A stretch of 64,000 nt of DNA from Verrucomicrobiota bacterium (GCA_016200005.1 JACQFP010000087.1:1-64000), one strand, 5' to 3'; counted from the first letter of the stretch, positions 16,733 through 25,307 are shown. The notes: a model not told the origin generated them from the letters alone. Program-made: numbers and translations.

Positions 16733-18157
16733 TCACTTTCCCGCTTTTACGCCAGCATCGTAATTCGGATTCGGATTCATCATTTGAGCTTTCACATCCC
16801 GACGCCAGGCATCGAGTTTCACTTCCAAGGCCATCGCCTTGTCCGGCATTCTGTCCGCCAGATTATGCTTTTCGCCGATGTCCTGCTTGAGATCGTAAAG
16901 CTCCAGGTGTCCGTCTTCGTAAAACTCAATCAGCTTGTAGTCGCCTTGACGAATGATCCCGCCCGGTTTGCCGCCTTGGTTCGCGTAGTGCGGATAATGC
17001 CAGTAGAGCGCGTCGCGTTTGAAGTCGCCGATCTGCTTCAGCAACGGCACGAGGCTGACGCCATCGACAGACTGCCGGAATTTCACGCCGGCCATTTCGA
17101 GAATCGTCGGAAAGAAATCGATGCTGCAAACCGGCGTGTGACAAATACTGCCGGCTTGAATGACGCCGGGCCAGCGAATGATCAGTGGCGCACGAATGCC
17201 GCCTTCATACAAATAGCCTTTGCCTTCCCGCAACGGCGCGTTGGAGGTCGATGGCGTGTTCGGCCCTTCTTTCACAGCCAGGCCGCCGTTGTCGGACATA
17301 AAAAAGATGACTGTGTTGTCGGCGAGCTTGAGCTCCTCCAGTTTTTCCATCACGCGCCCGACGCTTTCGTCCACGCTTTGAATCATCGCCGCATAAACTG
17401 CGTTGGTGTGCGTCTGGCCGGGGTTGGCAGCGTTTTGAAATCTGGCGATGAGTTCCGATTTGGCGGCCAATGGAATATGGACGGCATAGTGCGCGAGGTA
17501 GAGAAAGAACGGTTTGCCTTTGTGGCGCTCAATGAACTTTTCCGCTTCAGTGGTGAGACGATCCGTGAGGTATTCTCCCGGCATGCCGTCTTCGAGCGAT
17601 CGAATGCTGCGATTCGCATTGCGATAGGGATGGAAATAACTAGCGGGCGAACCGGCGTCATTGCCGGCGATGTTCAGATCAAATCCCTGATCTTCCGGGC
17701 TGAACCCCTTGCCGCCGAGATGCCATTTGCCGATGCTTGCCGAAACGTAACCCGCAGGTTTCAGCGCCTCGGCCAGGGTCACTTCAGCGAGCGGGAGCTG
17801 GCGGAGAAAATCGGGACGCAACAGTTTTTGCGAGGGTCCGTCGCCACGGCCGGGCAGCCAGTCGGTCAGGTGCAACCGTGCCGGATATTTGCCCGTCAGA
17901 ATGCTGGCGCGTGTCGGTGAACAAACCGGGCAGGCGGCGTAAGCAGCGGTGAATTTCATCCCTTGCTCGGCGAGCCGGTCGATGTTCGGCGTCTTGTAAA
18001 ATGTGCTTCCGAAACAGCCGAGATCCGTCCACCCGAGGTCGTCGATAAGAATGAAAACAAAGTTGGGCGGGCGTGCTTCAACAGATCGCGTTGTTGTGAC
18101 CCAACAACAACATGCGATGATGAGCGTTATCACCCATGTCCTCAATTTCAGCCGCAA
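16733..18157 (-). CDS. Sulfatase 1 (arylsulfatase A-like), exported
   Basis: Formylglycine-dependent sulfatase. CSPTRASILTGKYP contains the C-x-P-x-R motif whose Cys is oxidised to formylglycine; PNFVFILIDDLGWTDLGC gives the first metal ligands; later SDNGG and GKWHLGGKG supply others. I prefer the TTG start at 18157, which begins a short signal peptide (RLKLRTWVITLIIACCCWV, cleavage near VEA); the frame runs on to 18325, but that part is a run of palindromes (18181-18312) and an ATG at 18259 would place 34 extra residues before it. Ends 31 bp before the DUF502 gene. First of three neighbouring sulfatases, all on the minus strand; suggests use of sulfated polysaccharide. Confidence 0.85.
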   Translation of the reverse strand: MRLKLRTWVITLIIACCCWVTTTRSVEARPPNFVFILIDDLGWTDLGCFGSTFYKTPNIDRLAEQGMKFTAAYAACPVCSPTRASILTGKYPARLHLTDWLPGRGDGPSQKLLRPDFLRQLPLAEVTLAEALKPAGYVSASIGKWHLGGKGFSPEDQGFDLNIAGNDAGSPASYFHPYRNANRSIRSLEDGMPGEYLTDRLTTEAEKFIERHKGKPFFLYLAHYAVHIPLAAKSELIARFQNAANPGQTHTNAVYAAMIQSVDESVGRVMEKLEELKLADNTVIFFMSDNGGLAVKEGPNTPSTSNAPLREGKGYLYEGGIRAPLIIRWPGVIQAGSICHTPVCSIDFFPTILEMAGVKFRQSVDGVSLVPLLKQIGDFKRDALYWHYPHYANQGGKPGGIIRQGDYKLIEFYEDGHLELYDLKQDIGEKHNLADRMPDKAMALEVKLDAWRRDVKAQMMNPNPNYDAGVKAGK

Positions 18158-18180
18158 CGATGCATTCGAGAATGGGGAAT

Positions 18181-18312
18181 GCAGCCGCCCCGGCTGCAAT
18201 TCGGCGCGCCCTCGCGCCGAACCCAAAACGCCTTTTATAAATGCTCTGGCTCTTTTCATTACCAAACCAAGCCAACGACGAGGGCGTCGTTGGCAACACT
18301 CGAGGCGAGTGT
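18181..18312. repeat. Array of four perfect short palindromes between sulfatase genes
   Basis: Four perfect hairpins follow one another: 18181-18197 (7-bp stem, GCAGCCG), 18200-18221 (9-bp, TTCGGCGCG), 18271-18294 (10-bp, GCCAACGACG) and 18296-18312 (7-bp, ACACTCG), with 3-4 nt loops. The intervening 49 nt are AT-richer. The array occupies the intergenic space between sulfatase 2 and sulfatase 1. It may act as a terminator or mRNA stabiliser, or be a REP-type mobile palindrome cluster. Confidence 0.75.
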
Positions 18313-18356
18313 GCTCCCCGAGCAAACGCCGTTTTTCGTCATCGGAAGCAGCACGG

Positions 18357-19877
18357 TCACTGTGATTTCTTCGGCTTCACGTTGTCGCCGTCGTCGGAGT
18401 TTTTCCCAGCGGTTGGCGCATCCGGCGCGTTGGTTGTCGGCAACCAAACGGCGAGTTGTTTCTTGGTAACTTCGTATTTGGCGTTGCTCGCGAGGTTTGT
18501 CCATTCGAGTGGATCGGCATTGTGATCGTAAAGTTCTTCGGTGCCGTCACTATAACGGATGTAGCGCCAGCGCTCGTTGCGAACGGCGTGGTTGTTGCGT
18601 CCATGAGTCGTGACTGATGGATGATCCCAAGCCTGTGCAGGATTCTTTAATAACGGCATGATGCTGGTCGCTTCATGGCCTTCCTTCTTCGGCAACCCGC
18701 ACAGTTCGATCAACGTAGGGTAAATGTCCATGAGGTTGACCGTCCGCTCGCAATGTTGGTTTGGTTTTGTGACACCGGGTGCAACAATCATGAACGTGAC
18801 ACGGGTGGCTTCCTCCCAAAGCGCGAACTTGCGCCAGTGCTGCTTCTCGCCGAGATGCCAGCCGTGATCGCTCCACAGAACAATGATGCTGTTCGTCGCA
18901 TAAGCGCTGGCGTCAAACGCGTCCAACAGCCGACCGACTTGCGCGTCGGCGAAAGTGATGCTCGCCAGATAACCTTGCACCGCTTTCTCCCATTGCTTCG
19001 CTTCGACGACTTTTTTGTGATCACCTTCGGGCTTGGCCATTTGACGGCCGATCGGTGGAATGTCGTCGAGATCGTCGGCTTTGATCTTGGGCAAAGTAAT
19101 TTGTCCCAGCGGATAAAGATCAAAATATTTCTGCGGCACATACCAGGGCAAGTGCGGACGAATCAAACCCACTGCCAGAAACATGGGCTTATCATGTTTC
19201 GCCTTCAACTGGGCGATGCCCCAATCGACCACTTTAAAGTCGCCCATCTCGTCATCGCCGACGTTGACTGGACCCCAATCGAACTGCGCGGCGTGCAAAC
19301 CGTTGACGGGTTTATTGGCTGGCTCGGGCGACGGCTGCGGTTTGAGGTAAACCTCCCACGACTTTCGATCGTTGAATGAGTTGTGGAAAATCTTTCCACC
19401 ACCGGCGACGTAATAGCCGTTGGCCATAAAATTTTGGGGCAACGTGACGACGTTGGGCAGCACTGGCCGCCACGGCTGGCTATTGTGATAGACACCGGAC
19501 GATGCAGGGCGGACGCCAGTGAGCAGACTGGCCCGCGACGGGTTGCACGCGGGGGCGGAACAATAAGCGCGAGTAAACAACATGCCGCGCTTTGCGAGCC
19601 GGTCGAGATTGGGTGTCTGGACGTCAGGGCGTTTGCCGAGCGCGCCGATCCAATCGTTGAGATCATCAATGGCGATGAAGAGAACGTTGGGCGGACGCGA
19701 TTCGGCGGCGTGCGTTATCGCAAACCAGCAAGAACACGCGATGAGGAGCACGATGAGCGAGGCACACAATCCATGCGCCGAACGTAGCCGCCGAAGTAAC
19801 GAGGCGGATGGACGTTGGCGCGCGTCGCGAGAGTCTGCCTGCTCGCGGCGGCGGCTACAAGTTATCGGCCGCTTCAT
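18357..19877 (-). CDS. Sulfatase 2 (iduronate-2-sulfatase/choline-sulfatase-like), exported
   Basis: 506 aa. CNPSRASLLTGVRP carries the formylglycine motif; PPNVLFIAIDDLNDW gives the metal ligands; VLWSDHGWHLGEKQHWRKF is the typical block of iduronate-2-sulfatase-like members. Hydrophobic segment LCASLIVLLIACSCWFAI and cleavage near THAAES indicate export. The ATG at 19877 overlaps the stop of sulfatase 3 (ATGA), but residues 7-32 before the signal sequence are encoded by an inverted repeat (19784-19858); a TTG start just before the signal (reading LCASLIVLL) is an alternative. C-terminus is acidic and ends in KPKKSQ. Confidence 0.85.
   Translation of the reverse strand: MKRPITCSRRREQADSRDARQRPSASLLRRLRSAHGLCASLIVLLIACSCWFAITHAAESRPPNVLFIAIDDLNDWIGALGKRPDVQTPNLDRLAKRGMLFTRAYCSAPACNPSRASLLTGVRPASSGVYHNSQPWRPVLPNVVTLPQNFMANGYYVAGGGKIFHNSFNDRKSWEVYLKPQPSPEPANKPVNGLHAAQFDWGPVNVGDDEMGDFKVVDWGIAQLKAKHDKPMFLAVGLIRPHLPWYVPQKYFDLYPLGQITLPKIKADDLDDIPPIGRQMAKPEGDHKKVVEAKQWEKAVQGYLASITFADAQVGRLLDAFDASAYATNSIIVLWSDHGWHLGEKQHWRKFALWEEATRVTFMIVAPGVTKPNQHCERTVNLMDIYPTLIELCGLPKKEGHEATSIMPLLKNPAQAWDHPSVTTHGRNNHAVRNERWRYIRYSDGTEELYDHNADPLEWTNLASNAKYEVTKKQLAVWLPTTNAPDAPTAGKNSDDGDNVKPKKSQ
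19784..19858. repeat. Inverted repeat inside the 5' end of sulfatase 2
   Basis: Perfect 10-bp arms GTAGCCGCCG (19784-19793) and CGGCGGCTAC (19849-19858) enclose 55 nt. In frame it encodes an Arg/Ser-rich stretch before the signal peptide of sulfatase 2. Looks like one member of the palindromic repeats scattered in this genome. Confidence 0.65.
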
Positions 19878-21325
19878 AATTTCCCGGTGGTGCCAGACGG
19901 TTGGCCTGGCTTCGCGAGTAGCAACTGTTGGTTCATCGCGTCATAGAGCGCCTTCAATCGTCTGACCACATCGGGGTGTTGTTCCGCGACGTCGTGTTGC
20001 TCTGCGGGATCATCTTCCAGATTGAAAAGCGACATCGCCTTGGTTTCGTCGCCGGTCAACACGCCGGGATATTGACTGGGATGAGCTTGCTCATACGGCG
20101 CCAGAATCGTCACGCCGTCCGGCGCGCGCGCGTCGATCCATTTCTCGTCCGGTTTCATGACCCGGGGTTTGTTTGGCGCAATGACGTGCAACTTCCACGG
20201 ACCACTGCGAACGGTGTAAAGCTTCGCGCCTTGCATCGCGAATAACGCCTCGTGCGGGGTCTTGGCCTCGGAGGTCAGCAACGGAAAAATGTCTTTGCCA
20301 TCGATGACGCGATCTTGGGGAATCGGAATCCCGGCGGCAGTCAATGCCGTCACAAAGAGGTCAACCATGATAGCCGGTTCACGGCTCTCGTGACCTGCGG
20401 GAATTTTCCCGGGCCAGCGCGCGATCAACGGTTCGCGAATGCCGCCTTCCCAAGTGTTGCTTTTCATGCCGCGCAATCCGCCCGTGCTGCCGCCGTACCA
20501 CGGGCCATTGTCGCTGGAAAAGAAGACCAGTGTGTTCTCGTCCAATCCAAGCTCCTTGAGTTTCGCCAGCACCTGGCCGACGCACCAATCGAGTTCCGCC
20601 ACGGCGTCGCCGTAAAGTCCACCGCCGCTTTTCTTGTAAAATGCTTCCGAGGCGGCCAGCGGTTTGTGCGGCATGGCGCCGGGTAGATAGAGGAAAAATG
20701 GTTTCTTCCGGTTGCGCTCAATGAATGAAAGCGCGCGTTCGGTGTAGCGTTTGGTGAGCGTTGCCTGAACCACCGGATACTCCACGACCTTCTCGCCGTC
20801 GAGCACTTGCACGGGCCGCATGTCGTTGCTGTAAAGGATGCCGAGATATTCATCGAAACCGTGGCGCGTCGGATAAAACTCCGGCTTGTGACCGAGATGC
20901 CATTTGCCTATGCAGATGGTTCTGTAACCCGCCTTCTGGAACGCCTGGCCCAAAGTGATTTCCGAAGCAGGTATGCCAATGTCGTTGATGCCCGAGTCGG
21001 GCGATGGGTTGTTCACCACACCGCTTCGGAACTGATAGCGGCCCGTCATCAGCGACGCCCGCGACGGCGCGCAGTAGGGACATGCGCTGTAGAACTGGGT
21101 CAACCGCGCGCCTTCACTCGCCATGCGGTCGATGTTCGGCGTCTTGAATTTCGTGTTGCCGTAACAACCGAGATCACCCCAGCCGAGGTCGTCGGCAAAA
21201 ACTATGATTACGTTCGGCAGGCGCGCCGCAGCGCTTGAACTTTCTTCGGTGCAGAAAATCATCGGCAGCATCAACAGGGCAGTCGCAATCCAGCGGTATT
21301 GCCGCCAAAATGATTCGAATTTCAT
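19874..21325 (-). CDS. Sulfatase 3 (arylsulfatase A-like), exported
   Basis: 483 aa, start ATG at 21325. Signal peptide: FWRQYRWIATALLMLPMIFC. PNVIIVFADDLGWGDLGCYG gives the metal ligands, CAPSRASLMTGRYQFR the formylglycine motif, GKWHLGHKPEFYPTRHGFDE and FFSSDNGPWYGG further active-site blocks. Length is normal for arylsulfatases. Stop overlaps the start of sulfatase 2, so these two are probably co-transcribed. No FGE or anSME maturase gene is seen in the window. Substrate cannot be set from sequence alone. Confidence 0.87.
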   Translation of the reverse strand: MKFESFWRQYRWIATALLMLPMIFCTEESSSAAARLPNVIIVFADDLGWGDLGCYGNTKFKTPNIDRMASEGARLTQFYSACPYCAPSRASLMTGRYQFRSGVVNNPSPDSGINDIGIPASEITLGQAFQKAGYRTICIGKWHLGHKPEFYPTRHGFDEYLGILYSNDMRPVQVLDGEKVVEYPVVQATLTKRYTERALSFIERNRKKPFFLYLPGAMPHKPLAASEAFYKKSGGGLYGDAVAELDWCVGQVLAKLKELGLDENTLVFFSSDNGPWYGGSTGGLRGMKSNTWEGGIREPLIARWPGKIPAGHESREPAIMVDLFVTALTAAGIPIPQDRVIDGKDIFPLLTSEAKTPHEALFAMQGAKLYTVRSGPWKLHVIAPNKPRVMKPDEKWIDARAPDGVTILAPYEQAHPSQYPGVLTGDETKAMSLFNLEDDPAEQHDVAEQHPDVVRRLKALYDAMNQQLLLAKPGQPSGTTGKL

Positions 21326-21525
21326 AGGTGTGGAAAAATATTATTCCGCGAGCTTCTTCTTTGTCACTGTCTAATTCTGTTGGGCTTTGTACCTGATTTC
21401 CTTTGGGCCATCGGACACGCTAAAGCGTGAACTCCAACGTCGCGCACGGGCCGTTTGCGTTGAAGTTCAACCTTCAGGTTGTTCCTGTCTGCATCAAAGG
21501 GAATCAAGTGCATCGCCCAATATTG

Positions 21526-22674
21526 CTATTGGCTCTTGCTGAGAAACTCCTTGATGAGCGCTGCCGCCGTTTCGTCGCAAGCCTTCGCGCCTTCGTCGCC
21601 GCCTTGATTGGTCGCCACGAGCACCGCGAAGTCGCGCAACGGCGCGATCCACACCACGGCGAAGTTTTGGTTGTTGCTGCCGTTGTGAGTCAGAACGCGA
21701 CCACCACCCCACTTGCGATTCGCGACCGCCCACCCGAACGCGTAATCGCCGCCGAACATCGGCGTGTGCAGCTTCCTGAAAGTTTCCGGTTTCAACAGGC
21801 CTACCCAGTTCGTCTCGCCGCGCACGTGGATGGCGACGAATTTCGCCCAGTCACCCAGCGAGCAATACACAGTTCCGGCCGGACCGATGACGAGAGGGTT
21901 GTCACTGCGCGGGCCGGGACCGATGGCGTGGTGGTTCGTGGCTTCGAGCGCGTGTTGCCAGGGCTGATCGATTTTACCCGGCGTGCCCATGGCGCCGAAT
22001 CCCGCGCTCGTCATTCCAAGGGGCTTGAACAACATTCGCGTCGTCAAGTCTTCCCATGAAGCGTTCATGACTTTCTCAGCCATCGCACCCACGACGACAT
22101 AACCCATGTTGGAATAAATGAATTTTTCTCCCGGCCTGGCCTCTGGAGGTGTGCGCAACGCCATTTCGAGGTACGCTCGTCGCTGCTCGCGCCGTGTGCC
22201 GGCAAGTTTGTGCAGATCCAAAAGTGTTTTGCCCGGTGGCGCTGTCTCATTTGGAAAGCCGCCGCGATGCGATAGAAGTTGCTCCAGCGTCACGTCCCGG
22301 TACTGCGGCTGCATCGACGCAGCGAGGTCCGGAAAAACATTCGCGATGGTTGTGTCCCATGAGAGCCGGCCTTGTTCCACCAGCATGGCCACAAACGTTG
22401 CGGTCATGGATTCTGTGCACGATCCGATGTGGAACTGGTCGGCGCTCGTGACCTTGACAGTCTCGCCGTATTTTCGAAATCCGACTGCGCCAAGGGCGAC
22501 CGTGCGTCCACCCTTCACGACCGCCGCCGCTAATGCCGGCAGGTCGTGTTGTTTGCGAATCAACTCGAGCAGTTTGTCGATGGACTGTGTCTCGGCTGCG
22601 CCTGACGAAAAAGGTGGAACGAGGAGAGCAGTGCAAAGAGGGAGGGCGGCCCACCGTGAAGACGCGACGCTCAT
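21526..22674 (-). CDS. Serine beta-lactamase/esterase-family protein with altered SxxK motif, exported
   Basis: 382 aa from the ATG at 22674 (the frame open to 22803 runs into the rhodanese gene). N-terminal signal (WAALPLCTALLVPPFSSGA). Class C beta-lactamase/DD-peptidase fold: Y-S-N motif in KFIYSNMGYVVVG and the late THNGSNNQ block in place of the K-T-G box. The first motif reads FHIGSCTESMTATFVAMLVEQG: the family expects S-x-x-K but the codon at 22411-22413 is Glu, so the general-base Lys is missing. Either an inactive paralogue or a changed mechanism. Starts 3 bp after the rhodanese stop, so likely co-transcribed with it. Confidence 0.8.
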   Translation of the reverse strand: MSVASSRWAALPLCTALLVPPFSSGAAETQSIDKLLELIRKQHDLPALAAAVVKGGRTVALGAVGFRKYGETVKVTSADQFHIGSCTESMTATFVAMLVEQGRLSWDTTIANVFPDLAASMQPQYRDVTLEQLLSHRGGFPNETAPPGKTLLDLHKLAGTRREQRRAYLEMALRTPPEARPGEKFIYSNMGYVVVGAMAEKVMNASWEDLTTRMLFKPLGMTSAGFGAMGTPGKIDQPWQHALEATNHHAIGPGPRSDNPLVIGPAGTVYCSLGDWAKFVAIHVRGETNWVGLLKPETFRKLHTPMFGGDYAFGWAVANRKWGGGRVLTHNGSNNQNFAVVWIAPLRDFAVLVATNQGGDEGAKACDETAAALIKEFLSKSQ

Positions 22675-22676
22675 GC

Positions 22677-23108
22677 CTAACGCTCGACCGGTTTGCCGGC
22701 TTTCTCCCACGCCTTGATGCCGCCCTCGAGATGGTAAATCGTCCTGAATTGCTGGGTCTTCATCAATTCGCGCGCTTTGGCGCTGCGGCCGCCGACGGCG
22801 CAATGGACGAGGTACGGCTGGCTTTTATCGAGCGCCGCCAGCTTCTTTGCAAAGTCGGTGTCGAAGAAATTGATGTTTGTGGCGCCGGCAATGTGCCCGG
22901 CGGAAAATTCCTTGGGGGTGCGGACATCGAGCACAACCACTTTCTTGTTCTCTTTCAGAAGTTTTTCCGCTTCGTTAGCATCGAGATTCTTGACGGAGAC
23001 TTTCTGGTCGGATTGTTTGTTGGAAGGAGCGTCTTTGCCTTGGGCGTGGATTTTGTCGCCGCCTAGCAGCAGGGCGGATGCACAAATCAGTGTGAACAGA
23101 TTTCTCAT
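22677..23108 (-). CDS. Periplasmic rhodanese-like sulfurtransferase
   Basis: 143 aa from the ATG at 23108, chosen because a signal peptide follows (MRNLFTLICASALLLGGDKIHA). One rhodanese domain: VVVLDVRTPKEFSAGHIAGATNINF, then the active loop LVHCAVGGRSA with the catalytic Cys in a six-residue C-x-x-G-G-R loop, then LEGGIKAWEKAGKPV. Transfers sulfane sulfur or binds small anions in the periplasm. Probably in one transcript with the serine hydrolase. Confidence 0.88.
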   Translation of the reverse strand: MRNLFTLICASALLLGGDKIHAQGKDAPSNKQSDQKVSVKNLDANEAEKLLKENKKVVVLDVRTPKEFSAGHIAGATNINFFDTDFAKKLAALDKSQPYLVHCAVGGRSAKARELMKTQQFRTIYHLEGGIKAWEKAGKPVER

Positions 23109-23205
23109 GGGTTCGTGGTTTTGGTCTTGAATCATTCGCCAATCGGCACCGATCGTCAAAGAAAAACCCCGGCCGGGAGCGCGGTAAAGAGCGCGGAAGA
23201 AGCCG

Positions 23206-23233
23206 TTGACAAAGCCGGGCGTTCCGATACCGT
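23206..23233 (+). promoter_or_regulatory. Possible promoter for rpsT
   Basis: A consensus TTGACA (23206-23211) followed after 16 bp by TACCGT (23228-23233), about 33 bp before the rpsT start. The -35 is perfect, the -10 is weak. Position is right for a ribosomal protein gene with a short leader, but this rests on pattern only. Confidence 0.3.
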
Positions 23234-23265
23234 TGCCCGCTCTGAAAGATTTAACCGAGTAAACT

Positions 23266-23529
23266 ATGCCGAACACCAAATCAGCCGAACGCCGGATGCG
23301 TAACAGCGCCCGCAAACAACTGGGCAATCGCAGCATCACCTCGCGCCTGCACACGTTGGAAAGAAATTACCTGGCGCTTGTGGACACGGGCAAAAAGGAT
23401 GAGGCGGTGCAAGCCTTGCGGACCGTCAATTCCGCTTTCGATAAAGCCGCCAAGACGCGCGTCGTGCACCGGGCCACCGCCAACCGCAAAAAATCCCGCC
23501 TGGCCTTGTATTTGAAGAAGATCAAGTGA
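23266..23529 (+). CDS. rpsT: 30S ribosomal protein S20 (bS20)
   Basis: 87-aa very basic protein, starting MPNTKSAERRMRNSARK and ending NRKKSRLALYLKKIK; the SA-KR-R pattern at the start and the A-N-KKSRL end are typical of bS20, which binds 16S rRNA in the small subunit. Length normal. Stand-alone gene, divergent from the rhodanese gene (157-bp gap). Confidence 0.95.
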   Translation: MPNTKSAERRMRNSARKQLGNRSITSRLHTLERNYLALVDTGKKDEAVQALRTVNSAFDKAAKTRVVHRATANRKKSRLALYLKKIK

Positions 23530-23651
23530 GCGGGGTCTGGTGACAGGTTGCCAGGGCCACGTCATCAAATTGCAGTGTCTCATTCCACTGATACGGGTTT
23601 CCACGTCGCCACGCGTTGACGTTCAAGCTTTACGCGTTATGCTCCGCCATC

Positions 23652-24902
23652 ATGGCATTTCGCGCGCGTCGAAACTTGCTCGCCACGTCAGCCGTTATTC
23701 TGCTTTGGCAATGCACCGGGGAAAGTGTGCGCGCATTGGACAACGGCATTGACCCTGCCAATCTCGGCAAGGGTGATTGGATTTACTTTCTTTCCCAGGC
23801 CACAAACCAGCTCGGCGGTCATGTGCCCGGCGTGCGCGATGTCCCCAGCCTGATGGCGTTTGAAAAAAGCCAGGGGATGCATTTTATTGTCGTCAAGGCC
23901 GGAACGGGCGCCGCCGACTTTCCCTCGCCAACCAATCCCCAATTCACCGCCCATCTTGTGAATGAAGCTCATGCGGCGGGACTGAGGATCTTTGGCTACA
24001 CGCGCTCGGACGGCGCCGATGTCGCGGGTGAGATTGTCCTGGCGACCAGAATATACAATCTGGGCGCGGACGGCTTTGTCATCGACGCCGAGGCCGAATG
24101 GGAATCCGCAAACTTGCCGGACAACCTGAACAAGGCGCTGCAACTGGGTGCGGGAATCAAAACCAATTTCCCCACGCGATTTCTCGCTCACGCGCCATTC
24201 CCGATCATCGGCAATCACACCACGTTTCCTTACAAAGAATTCGGCTTCCACTGCGACGCCGTCATGCCGCAGGCTTATTGGAAAAGCATTGGAGTATCGC
24301 CGGCTTACATGGTTCGTTGGATGGACATCGAATGGCGCAACTGGCAGAATTCACTCACCGGACAATGGACGAATGCCATCAAGCCGCTCGCGCCGGTCGG
24401 CCAGGGTTGGAGTCCCTCGGCGAGAGAAATTACGACTGGCGCGGAAATCACCGCGTTCGTCAATGCCTTGAAGAATGACACCAATCCGCCAACGGCTGGC
24501 GGCTACAAAGGAGCGAGTTACTGGCGGGCCGACCTGCACAACGCCGACATGTGGACGGCCATCGCCACAAACAGCATTGGCGATCCAAACACCAATCCGC
24601 CGGTGATTTTTAATCTTGTGGTCAGCAACATCACGAATGCCAGCGCCATCATCAGTTGGAACACGGATACGCGTTCTGACAGCGTGGTTGAAATTGGAAC
24701 GACAACCGACTCCGCCAGCTCGATTACGAACGCAGCACTCGTTTATGCGCATTCAATCACTTTGAGCGGCTTGGACGCTGCGACTACGAATCGTTTCCGC
24801 GTCAAATCCACGGACGCAGCTTTCCGTCAATCCGTTTCCAGCAACTTCACCTTTGTGACGAAGCCAGCGGGAGTCATCACGAATTCTCTCATCGACAACT
24901 GA
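23652..24902 (+). CDS. Exported protein of unknown function with TIM-barrel-like part and C-terminal Fn3-like domain
   Basis: 416 aa from the ATG at 23652 with a signal peptide (NLLATSAVILLWQCTGESVRA). The main part has alternating strands and helices: DWIYFLSQATNQ, GMHFIVVKAGTG, AGLRIFGYTRSDGAD, LGADGFVIDAEAEWE, FHCDAVMPQAYWKSIG, and a Trp-rich end. 'GFVIDAE' followed later by 'VMPQAYW' is the sort of pattern found in glycoside-hydrolase-like TIM barrels, but I cannot name a family. The last 95 residues (VSNITNASAIISWNT, then GLDAATTNRFRVKS) form a fibronectin type III-like domain. Probably secreted and acting on glycans. Confidence 0.6.
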   Translation: MAFRARRNLLATSAVILLWQCTGESVRALDNGIDPANLGKGDWIYFLSQATNQLGGHVPGVRDVPSLMAFEKSQGMHFIVVKAGTGAADFPSPTNPQFTAHLVNEAHAAGLRIFGYTRSDGADVAGEIVLATRIYNLGADGFVIDAEAEWESANLPDNLNKALQLGAGIKTNFPTRFLAHAPFPIIGNHTTFPYKEFGFHCDAVMPQAYWKSIGVSPAYMVRWMDIEWRNWQNSLTGQWTNAIKPLAPVGQGWSPSAREITTGAEITAFVNALKNDTNPPTAGGYKGASYWRADLHNADMWTAIATNSIGDPNTNPPVIFNLVVSNITNASAIISWNTDTRSDSVVEIGTTTDSASSITNAALVYAHSITLSGLDAATTNRFRVKSTDAAFRQSVSSNFTFVTKPAGVITNSLIDN

Positions 24903-24972
24903 GCGGGCTTCGGGTTTGGCGCGGCCAACCGCTCCGCTAAAGAAAAGTTTCGGGACGCACTCAAAATCCGTC

Positions 24973-25001
24973 TTGCAACCAAGTCTCAATTAACCTAGAT
25001 T
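24973..25001 (+). promoter_or_regulatory. Possible promoter of the feo operon
   Basis: TTGCAA (24973-24978), a 17-bp spacer, then TAGATT (24996-25001). Both boxes match the sigma-70 consensus at four or five of six positions and the spacing is ideal. It lies just before the first feoA frame. I see no convincing Fur box, so iron control is not shown by the sequence. Confidence 0.4.
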
Positions 25002-25008
25002 GCGCCAC

Positions 25009-25305
25009 GTGAAACGGCAGAAGCCAACGTGTGCCAGCAAGAATGGATGTAGCGGAGAACCCTTCCTTTGCCCATTGAGTCGTGTCATTGCGGGTACCGC
25101 CGTTCGTATCAAACGCCTTTCAGCTCCCGCGCCCGTTATTTCCCGTCTCCGGGAAATGGGTTTTTGTGAAGAGCAACAAATCAAGCTTCTCAGTTGCTAC
25201 CCCAATCTCATCTGCCTGGTTTGCAACGCGCGCCTCGGTCTCAGCGCGGAACTGGCAGACATCATTTTGGTTGAGCCTCTTCCTGCGACCGAAAACGCAG
25301 AGTGA
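25009..25305 (+). CDS. feoA: FeoA-domain protein with N-terminal cysteine cluster
   Basis: About 98 aa; start uncertain (GTG 25009 chosen; TTG 25000 and TTG 25075 are other options). The SH3-like FeoA domain is clear: VIAGTAVRIKRL, VISRLREMGFCEEQQIKLL, ARLGLSAELADIILVEPL. Before it is a Cys-rich leader with C-x5-C-x6-C (CASKNGCSGEPFLC) and two further Cys inside the domain (LICLVCNARLG). FeoA stimulates the FeoB ferrous iron transporter. The Cys pattern suggests an Fe-S or metal-sensing form (inference). First gene of the feo operon; the next start overlaps or lies within 3 bp. Confidence 0.8.
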   Translation: MKRQKPTCASKNGCSGEPFLCPLSRVIAGTAVRIKRLSAPAPVISRLREMGFCEEQQIKLLSCYPNLICLVCNARLGLSAELADIILVEPLPATENAE

Positions 25306-25307
25306 GT

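Noticed and set aside
18158-18325. Extension of sulfatase 1 through the hairpin array
   Set aside because: The extension is encoded by palindromes and precedes the signal peptide, so it is probably not translated.
24903-25008. Fur box before the feo operon
   Set aside because: No stretch matches the GATAATGATAATCATTATC pattern well enough.
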